Assembly (NCBI RefSeq): GCF_051062515.1
Contig: NZ_JAMXEK010000002.1
Source of the DNA: Aliarcobacter sp017996075
GTDB taxonomy: Bacteria > Campylobacterota > Campylobacteria > Campylobacterales > Arcobacteraceae
Length of the DNA: 64,000 nt
Strand: one strand, 5' to 3'
The notes beneath the pieces are model-generated. The model ran no database searches. It was not told where the DNA came from and saw only the letters and a program-made list of their open reading frames with translations. Position numbers and translations under genes: made by a program. This document shows, one piece after another, positions 16,947-25,576 of the stretch. Within the stretch, counting starts at the first letter, position 1. Each line of letters opens with the position of its first letter.

Positions 16947-18911
16947 ATGTTTAAAGAGTTTCATATAGAGAATTTTGAGAATTCAAGTAAGCTTTTAGAA
17001 GAGCTTTTAAATAATAGTAGAGTTGAAGTTGAAAAACTTTTAGAAATTAAAAATAAAACTTATAAAAATTTTGTATTACCTTTTGCTGAAATAGGTGAGA
17101 AGATAAATGAATTTATAACTCCAATATTCCATTTAGATTCTGTAAAGAATTCAAAAATAACTTCTAAAGTATATGAAGAGTGCCTTCCTCTTATCTCAAA
17201 ATATGAGAGTGAGATAAGTCAAAATGAGAATATTTATACATCTTTTAAAAATATACAGTCTAATGAAAAAAGTACTTTAAGTAATATACAACTTAAAGTA
17301 TTAGAAAATGAGATAAGAGATTTTGAATTATCAGGTTGTCAACTAGAAAATAATAAAAAACAAAGATTAGAAGAGATAGATTTAGCTTTGGGTGAACTAT
17401 CACATAAATTTTCACAAAATATTTTAGAGGCAACAAACTCTTTTTCTCTTATAATTGAAAATTTTGAAGATGTAAAAGAGATACCAAAGTCTGATTTAGA
17501 GTTAGCAAAATTTGAAGAAGATGGAAAAACTAAATATAAATTTACACTTCAAATGCCTTCTTATATAGCTTATATGACTTATGGAACTTCTAGAGAAAAA
17601 AGAGAAGAACTATATAAAGCATATACAACAAGAGCACCACAAAATGGTGAGATTATAGAAAAAATTTTAGCTTTAAAAGATGAAAAAGTAAAAATATTAG
17701 GATTTAAAAACTATGCTTCATATTCATTGGCTACAAAAATGGCAAATAGTGAAGATGATGTTATAAACTTTTTGGAAGAGTTGGGAAATAAAGCAAAAGA
17801 AAAGGCAATAAAAGAGCTAGAAGAGATTAAACAAATAGCAAAAGAAGATGGTATTGATGACTTTAGAGCAAGTGATATTAGTTTTTATAGTGAAAAATTA
17901 AAAAAAGCACAATATGATATTGACGAGGAGTATTACAGACCATATTTTGAACAAAATAGTGTTTTAAATGGTTTTTTTACTGCTTTAAATGAGTTGTTTG
18001 ATATTGAGTTTAAATCTTCAAATGCACCTTCTTGGGATGAAAAAGTAAAAGTTTATGATATTCTTGAAAACAATAAAACAATAGCTAGAATATATATAGA
18101 TTTAGAAGCAAGAGATGATAAAAGAGGTGGTGCTTGGATGAACAACTGGCACTCATATTACAAAGATTCAAATAACAATATAAATCTTCCAACAGCTTAT
18201 ATAGTAGGAAATTTTCCTCAATCAACAAAAGATATTCCATCTTTATTAAGACATAGTGATGTAGTAACGCTTTTTCATGAAATGGGACATGCACTTCATC
18301 ATCTTTTGAGTAAAGTTGAAGAACCAACTGTTAGTGGAATATCTGGAGTTGCTTGGGATGTTGTAGAGTTTCCATCTCAATTTTTAGAGTATTTTTCTTA
18401 TGATAGAGATATTTTAAAACTGTTTGCAAAGCATTATCAAACTGGTGAAGTTCTTGATGATGAGGCAATATCTAGATTAATAAAAGCAAAAAATTTCCAA
18501 TCCTCAATGGCAACAGTTAGACAAATAGAGTTTGCTTTGTTTGACTTTAAACTTCATCAAAAACTATACAAAACTGAATTTGAGATTCAAGAGTTGTTAA
18601 ATAGTATTAGGGATAAATTTTCTGTCATAAAAACACCAGAGTATAATAAGTTTCAAAATAGTTTTTCTCATATCTTTTCAGGTGGATATAGTGCAGGATA
18701 TTACTCTTATAAGTGGGCTGAAGTACTTAGTGCAGATGCTTTTTATATGTTTTTGGATTCAAAAAATGTATTAAATAAAGAGTTGGGATTAAAATATAAA
18801 AATTGTGTACTTAGTTGTGGTGGAAGCGAAAATATGGATAAATTGTTTTTCGATTTTGCACAAAGAGAACCTAAAATTGACTCTCTTTTGAAAATAGATG
18901 GAATTATTTAG
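16947..18911 (+). CDS. prlC: M3-family oligopeptidase (oligopeptidase A-like)
   Basis: This 654-residue cytoplasmic zinc peptidase has 'LFHEMGHALHHLLS' with HExGH and, about 25 residues on, 'EFPSQFLEYF', which gives the third zinc ligand. Length and motifs match oligopeptidase A / thimet-type M3A enzymes, which degrade short peptides. It starts 26 bases after prmC, with AAAGGA upstream of the ATG. Confidence 0.92.
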   Translation: MFKEFHIENFENSSKLLEELLNNSRVEVEKLLEIKNKTYKNFVLPFAEIGEKINEFITPIFHLDSVKNSKITSKVYEECLPLISKYESEISQNENIYTSFKNIQSNEKSTLSNIQLKVLENEIRDFELSGCQLENNKKQRLEEIDLALGELSHKFSQNILEATNSFSLIIENFEDVKEIPKSDLELAKFEEDGKTKYKFTLQMPSYIAYMTYGTSREKREELYKAYTTRAPQNGEIIEKILALKDEKVKILGFKNYASYSLATKMANSEDDVINFLEELGNKAKEKAIKELEEIKQIAKEDGIDDFRASDISFYSEKLKKAQYDIDEEYYRPYFEQNSVLNGFFTALNELFDIEFKSSNAPSWDEKVKVYDILENNKTIARIYIDLEARDDKRGGAWMNNWHSYYKDSNNNINLPTAYIVGNFPQSTKDIPSLLRHSDVVTLFHEMGHALHHLLSKVEEPTVSGISGVAWDVVEFPSQFLEYFSYDRDILKLFAKHYQTGEVLDDEAISRLIKAKNFQSSMATVRQIEFALFDFKLHQKLYKTEFEIQELLNSIRDKFSVIKTPEYNKFQNSFSHIFSGGYSAGYYSYKWAEVLSADAFYMFLDSKNVLNKELGLKYKNCVLSCGGSENMDKLFFDFAQREPKIDSLLKIDGII

Positions 18912-18973
18912 CTAAATTTTGTAATAATACCATTTCATAAAATTTTTATATAAGTAATAAAGGATTAAAGAAT

Positions 18974-19516
18974 ATGACAAATGCAGAAACTATTTTAAAA
19001 CTAAACGAAGCTTTAACAAGTTTAATAAAGGCATATGAGGAGCTTCAAGGAGAGAATGGAGTTCTTAAGCAAAGAGTAAATGAGTTAGAAGATGAAGTTT
19101 TAAATCTAGAGTTGATAAAAGAGGATTTAGAGAAAAGTGTTAATGAGCTTAAGAGTAATACAGAGGAAGATAAAAATACTATTTATAGTATGCTTGGTCA
19201 AATTGAAGGAATATTAAATAAAACTACTTCTTCTATAACTACAGTAGAAGAAACAAAATATGAAGAAATAAAAAAGGTAGATGACAACAAAGCTTTTAAT
19301 CCAGTTATTTCTCAAAATCTTTTAGATAACTCTTTTGATCATAAAAATGAAACAGAGTTGGAACCTGATAAAAAAGAGGAAGAAAATATCTTTGCTTATG
19401 AGCAAAACAGCACAAATATTTTAAATGAAGAGAATAGTTTGTATAAAAAAGAAGATGATAACAAAATAGATTTATCTGATGGAAGATTAGATTCTATTCT
19501 TGGAATAAAGCAGTAA
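18974..19516 (+). CDS. hypothetical coiled-coil protein
   Basis: I do not recognise this 180-residue protein. Residues 1 to about 75 form a clear heptad coiled coil; the rest is acidic and low in hydrophobic residues, hence probably disordered, with a short ordered end 'RLDSILGIKQ'. There is no signal or membrane segment. AAAGGA lies upstream of the ATG. It is followed after 9 bases by another small unknown gene and then a diguanylate cyclase, so the three may be cotranscribed. Confidence 0.7.
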   Translation: MTNAETILKLNEALTSLIKAYEELQGENGVLKQRVNELEDEVLNLELIKEDLEKSVNELKSNTEEDKNTIYSMLGQIEGILNKTTSSITTVEETKYEEIKKVDDNKAFNPVISQNLLDNSFDHKNETELEPDKKEEENIFAYEQNSTNILNEENSLYKKEDDNKIDLSDGRLDSILGIKQ

Positions 19517-19525
19517 AATTAACTC

Positions 19526-19801
19526 ATGCTTGTTAATATAGATAAAAATATTATTTTAAACATTTTTGGGGTAGATACTTTTTATGGATTAGAGAAGGTT
19601 TTAGATAGTATGTCTCCATCTTTAGTTGAGTATCATCTATCTAATTTTTTAGATAGTGATAACTCAAGCTATTTTGATAAAAGAAATATTGAAACTACTT
19701 TTAATATTGGTGATTATAATTTACATATTGATTATAATGACAATATATTTATTGAATTAAATAAAACTGAAGAAAACTCACAAACTCTATCTTTTTGGTA
19801 G
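19526..19801 (+). CDS. hypothetical protein
   Basis: A 91-residue soluble protein with acidic character and no motif known to me. 'YGLEKVLDSMSPSLVEYHL' looks like an amphipathic helix. It sits between the coiled-coil protein and the diguanylate cyclase with gaps of 9 and 19 bases. No clear Shine-Dalgarno sequence precedes the ATG, so translation may depend on the upstream gene. Confidence 0.6.
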   Translation: MLVNIDKNIILNIFGVDTFYGLEKVLDSMSPSLVEYHLSNFLDSDNSSYFDKRNIETTFNIGDYNLHIDYNDNIFIELNKTEENSQTLSFW

Positions 19802-19820
19802 ATTTTTAAGGTAAAACAAA

Positions 19821-21335
19821 ATGCCAGAAAATTTAAAAAAAAGTATTATAAAAACATTTGCTACAGAGTGGTTTTTGTATATATTTTTTCTAATTATTAT
19901 TACAATTTTTATAGTATTTACTATTATTTTTGAAAGACAGCAAGTAATAAAAAGAGAAGAGAATAGATTATCAACTCAAGTAAAAATTGTAAATGATAAT
20001 ATTTTAATGCAAATATATTCCGTAAATGAAGCTTTTAAAAATATAAAAACTGTTATAGATAAAAAAAATGATTTGATTTCAAATCTAAAATTATTTGTAA
20101 ATGTTATACCATCGGTTAGAACTTTTCTAATAATGGATAAAAATGGAAATGTAATAGCTTCAAGTAGAGATGATTTAACGACTTTTAATTACTCTTCAAG
20201 GGATTATTTTAAAACAGTAAAAAATAATCCTGTAGAGAATAAACTATTTATTAGTTCACCATATATAAGTGTTTTGGGAACTTTAAATATAAATATTGCA
20301 ACACCTTTTTTTGATGATAAGAAAAATTTTGCTGGGATTATTTTGGCTGCATTTGATCCAGATGCTTTGTCAAATTTATTAACTTCAGTAATCTATGCAG
20401 ATGATATGAAAGCATCAATTATTCATGGTGATGGAACTCTTTTTTTAACAGTTCCTAATAATCCTTTGATGGTTGGAAAAAAACTTTTATATAATCAAGG
20501 TTTGCTCTCAAAACATATTTCAAGTGGAAATATTTCAAATACCTTTAAAGGTTTAACATATGCTGGTGAAGATAATAGAATATTGTCTTTATACTCAATA
20601 ATACCTAATGAGCTTGATATAAATGCAACTTTATATGTAAGTGTTAGTAGAAATATAAACACTTTGTATGCTGATATTAAAAATGAAATTATAGTTATGG
20701 CTATTTTATATTTTTTACTTTTAGTATTTTCAGTTCCATGGATATTTTTTCTACAAAAAAGAAGATATATTTTACTTCAATTTGAGATAAAAAATAGAGA
20801 AGAGAGTAGAAAAAGATTAGAAGAGTTAGCATATATAGATAGTTTAACAAAAATTGCAAATAGAAGATATTTTGAGGAATTTTTAGAAAAAGAGTGGAAT
20901 TATTGTAAAAGAAATCAAAGGGAGCTATCTATTATTTTATTAGATATTGACTTTTTTAAACAATACAATGACACATATGGGCATCAAGCTGGAGATTTGT
21001 GTTTGCAAAAAATTGCTAGTTGTTTAGATGATGAGCTAAATAGATCTCACGATTTAGTAGCAAGATATGGTGGAGAAGAGTTTATTTGTATTTTACCAAA
21101 CACAAATAAAGAAGATGCTATAAATATTGCAACAAAATTAAACAGTGCAGTACAAAAACTCGAAATACCACATAAAAATTCCAAAGTTTCAAATATAATA
21201 ACAATTAGCTTAGGAGTCTCAACAGTTATTCCAAAAGATAAACTAGAGCAAACAAAATTAATAAAAAAAGCGGACAATGCTCTATATGTAGCAAAAGCAA
21301 ATGGTAGAAATAGAGTTGAATTTGAGGAGTTTTAA
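19821..21335 (+). CDS. membrane sensor diguanylate cyclase
   Basis: A 504-residue inner-membrane protein: one membrane helix at about residues 17-36, a periplasmic double-Cache-like sensor region ('ASSRDDLTTFNYSSRDYF'), a second helix near 290-312, then a C-terminal GGDEF domain. The catalytic motif is 'RYGGEEF', and 'RSHD' five residues before it is an intact RxxD inhibitory site. It should make cyclic di-GMP in response to an unknown small molecule. No EAL domain is present. AGGTAAAACAAA precedes the ATG. Confidence 0.92.
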   Translation: MPENLKKSIIKTFATEWFLYIFFLIIITIFIVFTIIFERQQVIKREENRLSTQVKIVNDNILMQIYSVNEAFKNIKTVIDKKNDLISNLKLFVNVIPSVRTFLIMDKNGNVIASSRDDLTTFNYSSRDYFKTVKNNPVENKLFISSPYISVLGTLNINIATPFFDDKKNFAGIILAAFDPDALSNLLTSVIYADDMKASIIHGDGTLFLTVPNNPLMVGKKLLYNQGLLSKHISSGNISNTFKGLTYAGEDNRILSLYSIIPNELDINATLYVSVSRNINTLYADIKNEIIVMAILYFLLLVFSVPWIFFLQKRRYILLQFEIKNREESRKRLEELAYIDSLTKIANRRYFEEFLEKEWNYCKRNQRELSIILLDIDFFKQYNDTYGHQAGDLCLQKIASCLDDELNRSHDLVARYGGEEFICILPNTNKEDAINIATKLNSAVQKLEIPHKNSKVSNIITISLGVSTVIPKDKLEQTKLIKKADNALYVAKANGRNRVEFEEF

Positions 21336-21414
21336 ACATGAAAATACGAGTTTTTACTAGAAAGGAAACTTTTAGTAAAAACCCCTATAAAGTCTACAAA
21401 TAAAGGGTTTTAAA

Positions 21415-21451
21415 TTTTCATAACTCTTCAAAATTTACTCTTTAAGAAAAT
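21415..21451 (+). repeat. left copy of a 37-bp imperfect direct repeat
   Basis: This stretch, with core TAACTCTTCAAAATTTACTC, matches 23071-23107 at 34 of 37 positions. The two copies bracket the HsdS and helicase remnants. They may be remains of an attachment site or insertion boundary, or a shared transcript-end sequence. Confidence 0.55.
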
Positions 21452-21601
21452 AGATATTTTTTTATTGATAATTGGAATGACCCCGAAAATATCGATATTA
21501 TGTAGTAAACTCACCAACAAAGTAGCTCAACTAACCTAAAAATAGACGGTTGAGAGTTTTTAATTTTGTTCTAATTTTTGATTTTTAGCTAATTAAGAAA
21601 C

Positions 21602-21621
21602 CCAAAAGATTTTTCTTTTGG
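21602..21621 (-). terminator. hairpin after the HsdS fragment
   Basis: CCAAAAGA (21602-21609) and TCTTTTGG (21614-21621) pair perfectly around TTTT, directly after the minus-strand HsdS stop. The following minus-strand sequence (GTTTCTTAATT) is only moderately T-rich. Confidence 0.5.
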
Positions 21622-21622
21622 A

Positions 21623-22513
21623 CTATTTTATAAAAATTGCTTCTTCGAATTCTATTATTGCACTATTTGAGTTTTTAACAGATTTAATTTTTAGATCTTC
21701 TATTTGAGTTTCTAAGTTTTTAATCTCTAAAACTATTTCTCTTTGAATATCTATATCAGGTAAAGGAAATTGAAGTTTTAATAAATTACCAACACCCAAT
21801 TCTGTTTGCTTTGTAGATTTAGCTGACTTTATATTTTCTATTTGCTTTTGTCCTAATTTACTGTTATTAAAATAAACAAAGAATAAAGGATTAATTAGTT
21901 CAGTATTCAATCTAAGCAATATAATATGACTATCATATAAAAGCCCTTCATGCTCTTTAGAAACGATAGACGCCCTTCCAATTGTTCCGTCTCCTGTTGA
22001 GTTTATTAAAATATCATTCTCTCTTGTTAGAAACATTGAATCTACTTTATTTAACCAGTTGGAATCTACAGATTTTGCGTGTTTAACTTCAATTGCATTA
22101 AATCTAATACATTTTTGATTTAAAATTTTAGAGCCTGTTTGCTCTTTATATTTAGGGCTTTTACCTCTAAACACTTCTTTAACTAAGGTAGGTTGATCTT
22201 CAAGACAAGTTAATTTAAATAAATTTGAATCAAACGTATTTTTCCTAACAATATTATCAACACTCCAAATGTTAAGAGTTTTAAATCTTGTTAACATAAG
22301 AAGATTTGCCGTTTTTTTTACTTTAATCTCGTCTATTCCTAAAGAGAATTTTAAAAAATCCTCTATGTAATCAGATTTTTCTGATACTTCGCCTGTTTGA
22401 TTTTTTGATAGATATTTATTTTTATTGTAAATATCAAGAATATTTTTTTGTTCTTCTACTGAAGGCAAAGGAATCTTCATATTTAAAAATTCGTTTTCTT
22501 GTAAATAATATGA
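21623..22513 (-). pseudogene. hsdS: 5'-truncated restriction-modification specificity subunit (HsdS-like)
   Basis: The product keeps the end of the first half, 'IPLPSVEEQKNI', a spacer helix, a whole second target-recognition domain with 'GDGTIGRASIV', and the conserved end 'LQFPLPDIDIQREIV'. The first recognition domain is missing. An ATG at 22480 gives 285 residues, but homology-like sequence continues upstream to about 22513 with no start, so the gene was cut there. HsdS selects the DNA target of a type I (or fused type II) system. No hsdM or hsdR is present, so it cannot work here alone. Confidence 0.8.
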
Positions 22514-23046
22514 GTCAAAAAAAGAGATTAGAAAAATTCATACTTTAAAAACTGTTATTTCGCCATTTGAAGCATTAAGTGATGATTTCACACTTATTTT
22601 AAATGAGATGGTGGAAGATTATGACAGAAATAATCTCATAATTTCAGAGATTGAAAAACTAAAAGGTAGAAATATTTTAGTGCTTAGCGAGAGAATTGAG
22701 CATTTAAATATTTTATATCATCTGCTTGATGACAAAGGTCTAAAATCTACTCTTGTGCATGGCGGTTTAAAATCAAAAATGAAAAAAGAGTTTTTAAAAG
22801 AAGCTAATACTTCTTCAATCATCTTATCTACAAGCAGTTTTATAGGAGAAGGAATCGATTTTTCTCATCTTGATGCGATTGTTCTTACTATGCCAGTATC
22901 ATATTGGGGAAAGAATAGTTCAATATCTTGGACGAATCGGAAGAGATGCTCAAGAGTGTATAGCGGTTGATTTTTTCGATGAAAATACTCCAATGTTAAG
23001 GTCAAGTTTTAATAAGAGACAAAGAGGTTATAAAAAGATGGGATAA
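22509..23046 (+). pseudogene. C-terminal remnant of a superfamily 2 helicase, also frameshifted
   Basis: From about 22509 the frame reads into the second RecA-like helicase domain: 'NILVLSERIEHLNILYHLL', 'TLVHGGL', then 'STSSFIGEGIDF'. Near 22912-22920 the frame shifts; the other frame continues with 'QYLGRIGRDAQ' (motif VI) and ends 'KRQRGYKKMG' at TAA 23046. This end resembles DEAD/DEAH helicases of accessory elements such as TOTE-type systems. The N-terminal half is absent and the left edge adjoins the truncated HsdS, so this is a dead fragment. Confidence 0.78.
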
Positions 23047-23070
23047 GTTCCACTAGATGAGAAGGGATTA

Positions 23071-23107
23071 TTTTTATAACTCTTCAAATTTTACCCTTTA
23101 AGAAAAT
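23071..23107 (+). repeat. right copy of the 37-bp imperfect direct repeat
   Basis: Core TAACTCTTCAAATTTTACCC; it differs from the copy at 21415-21451 at three positions. It starts 25 bases after the helicase remnant's stop. It is in the same orientation as the left copy. Confidence 0.55.
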
Positions 23108-23131
23108 TTTTTTTGTCACTCAAATTTTACA

Positions 23132-23221
23132 TATCTTTTTAGAGTTATCTTTGGCTATCTTTTTTATCACATTATTTGTGTTTCCTATAAAATAGAGCTA
23201 TCTTGGTTATCTGACTTATCT
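23132..23221 (+). repeat. iteron-like TATCT repeats
   Basis: Six TATCT occur at 23132, 23146, 23156, 23199, 23208 and 23217. Within this, AGAGTTATCTTTGGCTATCT (23141-23160) and AGAGCTATCTTGGTTATCT (23194-23212) are near copies. Spacings of 9-10 bases put them on one helix face, as in binding-site arrays or iterons. No replication gene is left nearby. Confidence 0.4.
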
Positions 23222-23401
23222 CAATGAATTTTTATAATAAAATCCAGAAAAACATATACTTTTTTCTAGAAAAATATTTTATATAAATAGCTTTCAAATC
23301 CCATAAAATAGGTTTATATTTAATCTAAAATTTTAGAGGGGGGTATTTAATTCCTCAAAAATATGAATAGCTATAAAGATATTTATAAAAGGAAGAAAAC
23401 A

Positions 23402-23620
23402 ATGAACGATATAAACCCAACTACAGGTTTGCCGATGTCAAGTGGAGGAATAGATGTAGGAGGAACACCATATGGAAGTAGCTCAGATAGTTTTGATGAT
23501 GGAGCAAGTGAATCAAGTGGCAGTGATTTCAATAATATTGTTAACTACTGGAGCTGGAAAGTTGATGTTGTAATTATGCTGATTGTAATTGGGGTAAACA
23601 TATATTTTTGGATAGATTAA
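23402..23620 (+). CDS. small one-helix membrane protein with 'INPTTGLPM' N-terminus
   Basis: The ORF could begin at ATG 23363, but ATG 23402 has AAAAGGAAGAAAACA before it and gives the better start (72 residues). The first half is rich in glycine, serine and aspartate ('DINPTTGLPMSSGGIDVGG'); residues from about 50 to the end form one membrane helix ending 'YFWID'. Small unknown proteins with this N-terminal pattern recur in proteobacteria, as far as I recall. Function unknown. Its location in the island suggests an accessory origin. Confidence 0.65.
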   Translation: MNDINPTTGLPMSSGGIDVGGTPYGSSSDSFDDGASESSGSDFNNIVNYWSWKVDVVIMLIVIGVNIYFWID

Positions 23621-23688
23621 ACATATTGACATTTTTAAATATTTTCAGTTAAATTAATTAAATTTATTGAAATAAAAAGGAGTAAGAG

Positions 23689-24303
23689 GTGATCAAACCA
23701 ATCACTCAAAGAGTAAAATCAAAAATATCTTCATTGTCTGATGGTGTTGCTTTTGCTTCAAATAGTTTTTATTTTGTAAATGCCAATAAAAACAGTATAG
23801 AAAAAGAGCTTTCAAATCTGACTGCTCAAGGGGTTATTAGAAGATTTAGAAGAGGTATATATTACAAGCCTCAAAAAAGTAGTCTCTTTGGTGAAGTGTT
23901 ACCAAGTCCAAGTTCTATTGCAAAAGCTATTGCAAAACTAAGTGATGCACATATAGTGCCAGATGGCTCTATGGCACTGCATATGTTAGGATTATCAGAT
24001 CAAGTTCCTATGAGATATATCTATCTTAATGATAAACTTCATAAAAGTGAATTTGTAGGAAAAACTGAGATTGTATTTAAAAGAATAAATCCAAAAAAAT
24101 TAATAGCTAGTGATAAAAAAGCAGGTCTTATCTTAAGTGCCATAGAATATCTTGGAAATGATGCTTTTTCTGACCAAAAGCTTATTTTGGATTTTGCTTC
24201 AAAAGTAAGTGTGGATGATATTAAAGATTTGGATAGAGCTTCAAAAGGGTATCCTCTATGGGTGCAACAAAAAGTACAAGAGGTGATACATGAAATACAT
24301 TAA
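23689..24303 (+). CDS. AbiEi-like antitoxin (DUF6088 type)
   Basis: This 204-residue protein has an N-terminal winged-helix-like region ending 'VIRRFRRGIYYKP', then a domain with 'IVPDGSMALHMLGLSDQVP', the pattern of AbiEi/DUF6088 antitoxins in type IV toxin-antitoxin pairs. These usually repress their own promoter. The start is GTG at 23689, with AAGGAG 7 bases upstream. It overlaps the toxin gene by 14 bases. It looks intact although its partner is cut. Confidence 0.8.
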   Translation: MIKPITQRVKSKISSLSDGVAFASNSFYFVNANKNSIEKELSNLTAQGVIRRFRRGIYYKPQKSSLFGEVLPSPSSIAKAIAKLSDAHIVPDGSMALHMLGLSDQVPMRYIYLNDKLHKSEFVGKTEIVFKRINPKKLIASDKKAGLILSAIEYLGNDAFSDQKLILDFASKVSVDDIKDLDRASKGYPLWVQQKVQEVIHEIH

Positions 24304-24775
24304 AGAATTACTAGATTTATCACTTGATGAACAAAGAGCAGCACTATCATATGTAGCTACTCAAAAAGGTTTACCTCAAGTTGTTGTAGAAAAAGATTTG
24401 TGGGTCACTATACTACTTCATATTTTATTTGGAGAAAATGGCTCAAATGGAATTTTGTTTAAAGGTGGGACATCTTTATCTAAAGGGTTTAATCTTATTG
24501 ATAGATTTTCTGAAGATATTGATGTGACATATTCTATAGATACCCTTAAAAAGCACTATGGAGAGTTTGAAAATCCTTGGGATTATTTCAATGAAGATAC
24601 TTCTTGGTTAAATAAAAAACTAGAAAAAGAGCTAGCAAATCTAAAAAATATTGGTCAAAAATATACTGATGAAGTTTTACTGCCAATGGTACAAAATGAA
24701 CTTCAAAACATTACAGATATGAAATTTGAAGTGATTTCACAAGATGAGATGATTTGTCTTTTGATTTGTTTTTGA
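24290..24775 (+). pseudogene. truncated AbiEii-type nucleotidyltransferase toxin
   Basis: The product starts like AbiEii/AbiGii toxins: 'VVEKDLWVTILL', 'FKGGTSLSKGFNLI' and the catalytic 'RFSEDIDV'. Full family members are about 280-300 residues; here only 161 remain, and the last few ('ICLLICF') are foreign. The end overlaps the truncated minus-strand WYL-type gene, so a deletion at about 24745-24755 joined two partial genes. The C-terminal half is gone, so activity is unlikely. Confidence 0.78.
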
Positions 24776-25037
24776 GTATTGCTATAACAGCTAATTCATC
24801 TGCACTAAAAAGTGTTTTTGTTAGAAAGTTGTTTTTAGCTTTGTATGTTTTTGAAGAGTAATCATAAAATATTTTACCATCACTAAATAATGGTAAAAGA
24901 TACTCTTTAAAATCTGTTTGAATGATTTTTTTTGTAACATCAAATCGTTCAACTAAGCTTGGAGTAGAGAGCTCTTGACCTTTACTTAACAATACCAAAG
25001 CTGATGATAATCGATTAATTCTGTTATTAAAATTCAT
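24711..25037 (-). pseudogene. truncated WYL-type transcriptional regulator (N-terminal part)
   Basis: The N-terminal 95 or so residues read as a helix-turn-helix regulator of the WYL/YafY type: 'RLSSALVLLSKGQELSTPSL' followed by 'DVTKKIIQTDFKEYLLPLF' and 'SADELAVIAIL'. The WYL ligand domain is missing. Homology stops near 24750, and the last residues come from the antisense of the truncated toxin gene. It is therefore a remnant from the same rearrangement. Confidence 0.65.
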
Positions 25038-25125
25038 TCTGATAGTAAAGTAGAACTATTTTAATGAATTACTTAGTTATGTATCAAATGTGATTTTATA
25101 TCAAATAAAAATAGTAGAAAATTAA

Positions 25126-25542
25126 CAAAAAGTATCAAAAAGTTTTTCAGCCCTCAAGAACTTTGCATTTGCTAGCGTCTTAGGGCTTGATATTCAAAAT
25201 GAATTCTATCATCGTGTTATCATTCATAATATTTGTTACGAAAAGGTGTATCTGAGAAGGATATCTAGAGAGATTATAAAACAAAGCGGGGTAAAAGAGA
25301 GACCATTGTATAATTTAAGACATACTTTTGTTTCACAGATGATAAACCAAGAGGCAGATATTGTTTGGGTGTCTAATATGCTTGAGCATAAAAATGTTTC
25401 AATTACACTCTCAACATACACAAAACTAGCGAATATCGGTTGCGAAGCAAAGTTTCCTTGGAAATTTATCAAAGAAGATGACGAAGTAAGAATAAGAAAT
25501 ATTGAAAAAATGGGCACGATTATGGACGCTTTCTCTGATTAA
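25126..25542 (+). pseudogene. C-terminal remnant of a tyrosine recombinase/integrase
   Basis: The segment from GTG 25246 encodes 98 residues with 'YNLRHTFVSQMI', 'VSNMLEHKNVSI' and 'TLSTYTKLA'. These are the HxxR (here YxxR), LGH (here LEH) and tyrosine motifs of integrases. The frame is open back to 25126, but the upstream part has no clear integrase sequence. The N-terminal and first catalytic parts are absent. It marks the right end of the island and a former mobile element. Confidence 0.75.
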
Positions 25543-25576
25543 GAAGTTCTAAAGCCCTAAATTTGGAGTCAAAAAA

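Larger units (their letters stand above)
21336..21622. other. non-coding left edge of the accessory island
   Basis: I see no gene in these 287 bases. They hold two stem-like repeats just after the cyclase gene (21351-21364 with 21369-21381; AAAACCC 21378-21384 with GGGTTTT 21405-21411), which may end its transcript. They also hold the left copy of a 37-bp direct repeat (21415-21451), the palindrome AATATCGATATT near 21488, and a hairpin after the HsdS fragment. Confidence 0.5.
23047..23401. other. 355-base non-coding stretch inside the island
   Basis: No gene is supported. It holds the right copy of the 37-bp repeat (23071-23107), a set of TATCT-containing direct repeats (23132-23221), the palindrome TTTTTCTAGAAAAA (23261-23274), CTAAAATTTTAG near 23325, and a run of six G (23338-23343). 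The G run lies inside an imperfect hairpin upstream of the small membrane protein gene. Confidence 0.5.

Noticed and set aside
23132..23221. CRISPR array
   Set aside because: Repeat units are only 5-20 bases, unevenly spaced and without constant spacers; no cas gene is present.
23338..23343. Phase-variable poly-G tract
   Set aside because: Six G is shorter than the tracts known to vary in Campylobacter and lies outside a coding region; kept only as a minor note.
21623..25542. An intact restriction-modification or toxin-antitoxin defence system
   Set aside because: HsdS, the helicase, AbiEii, the WYL regulator and the integrase are all truncated, and no methylase or nuclease gene is present.
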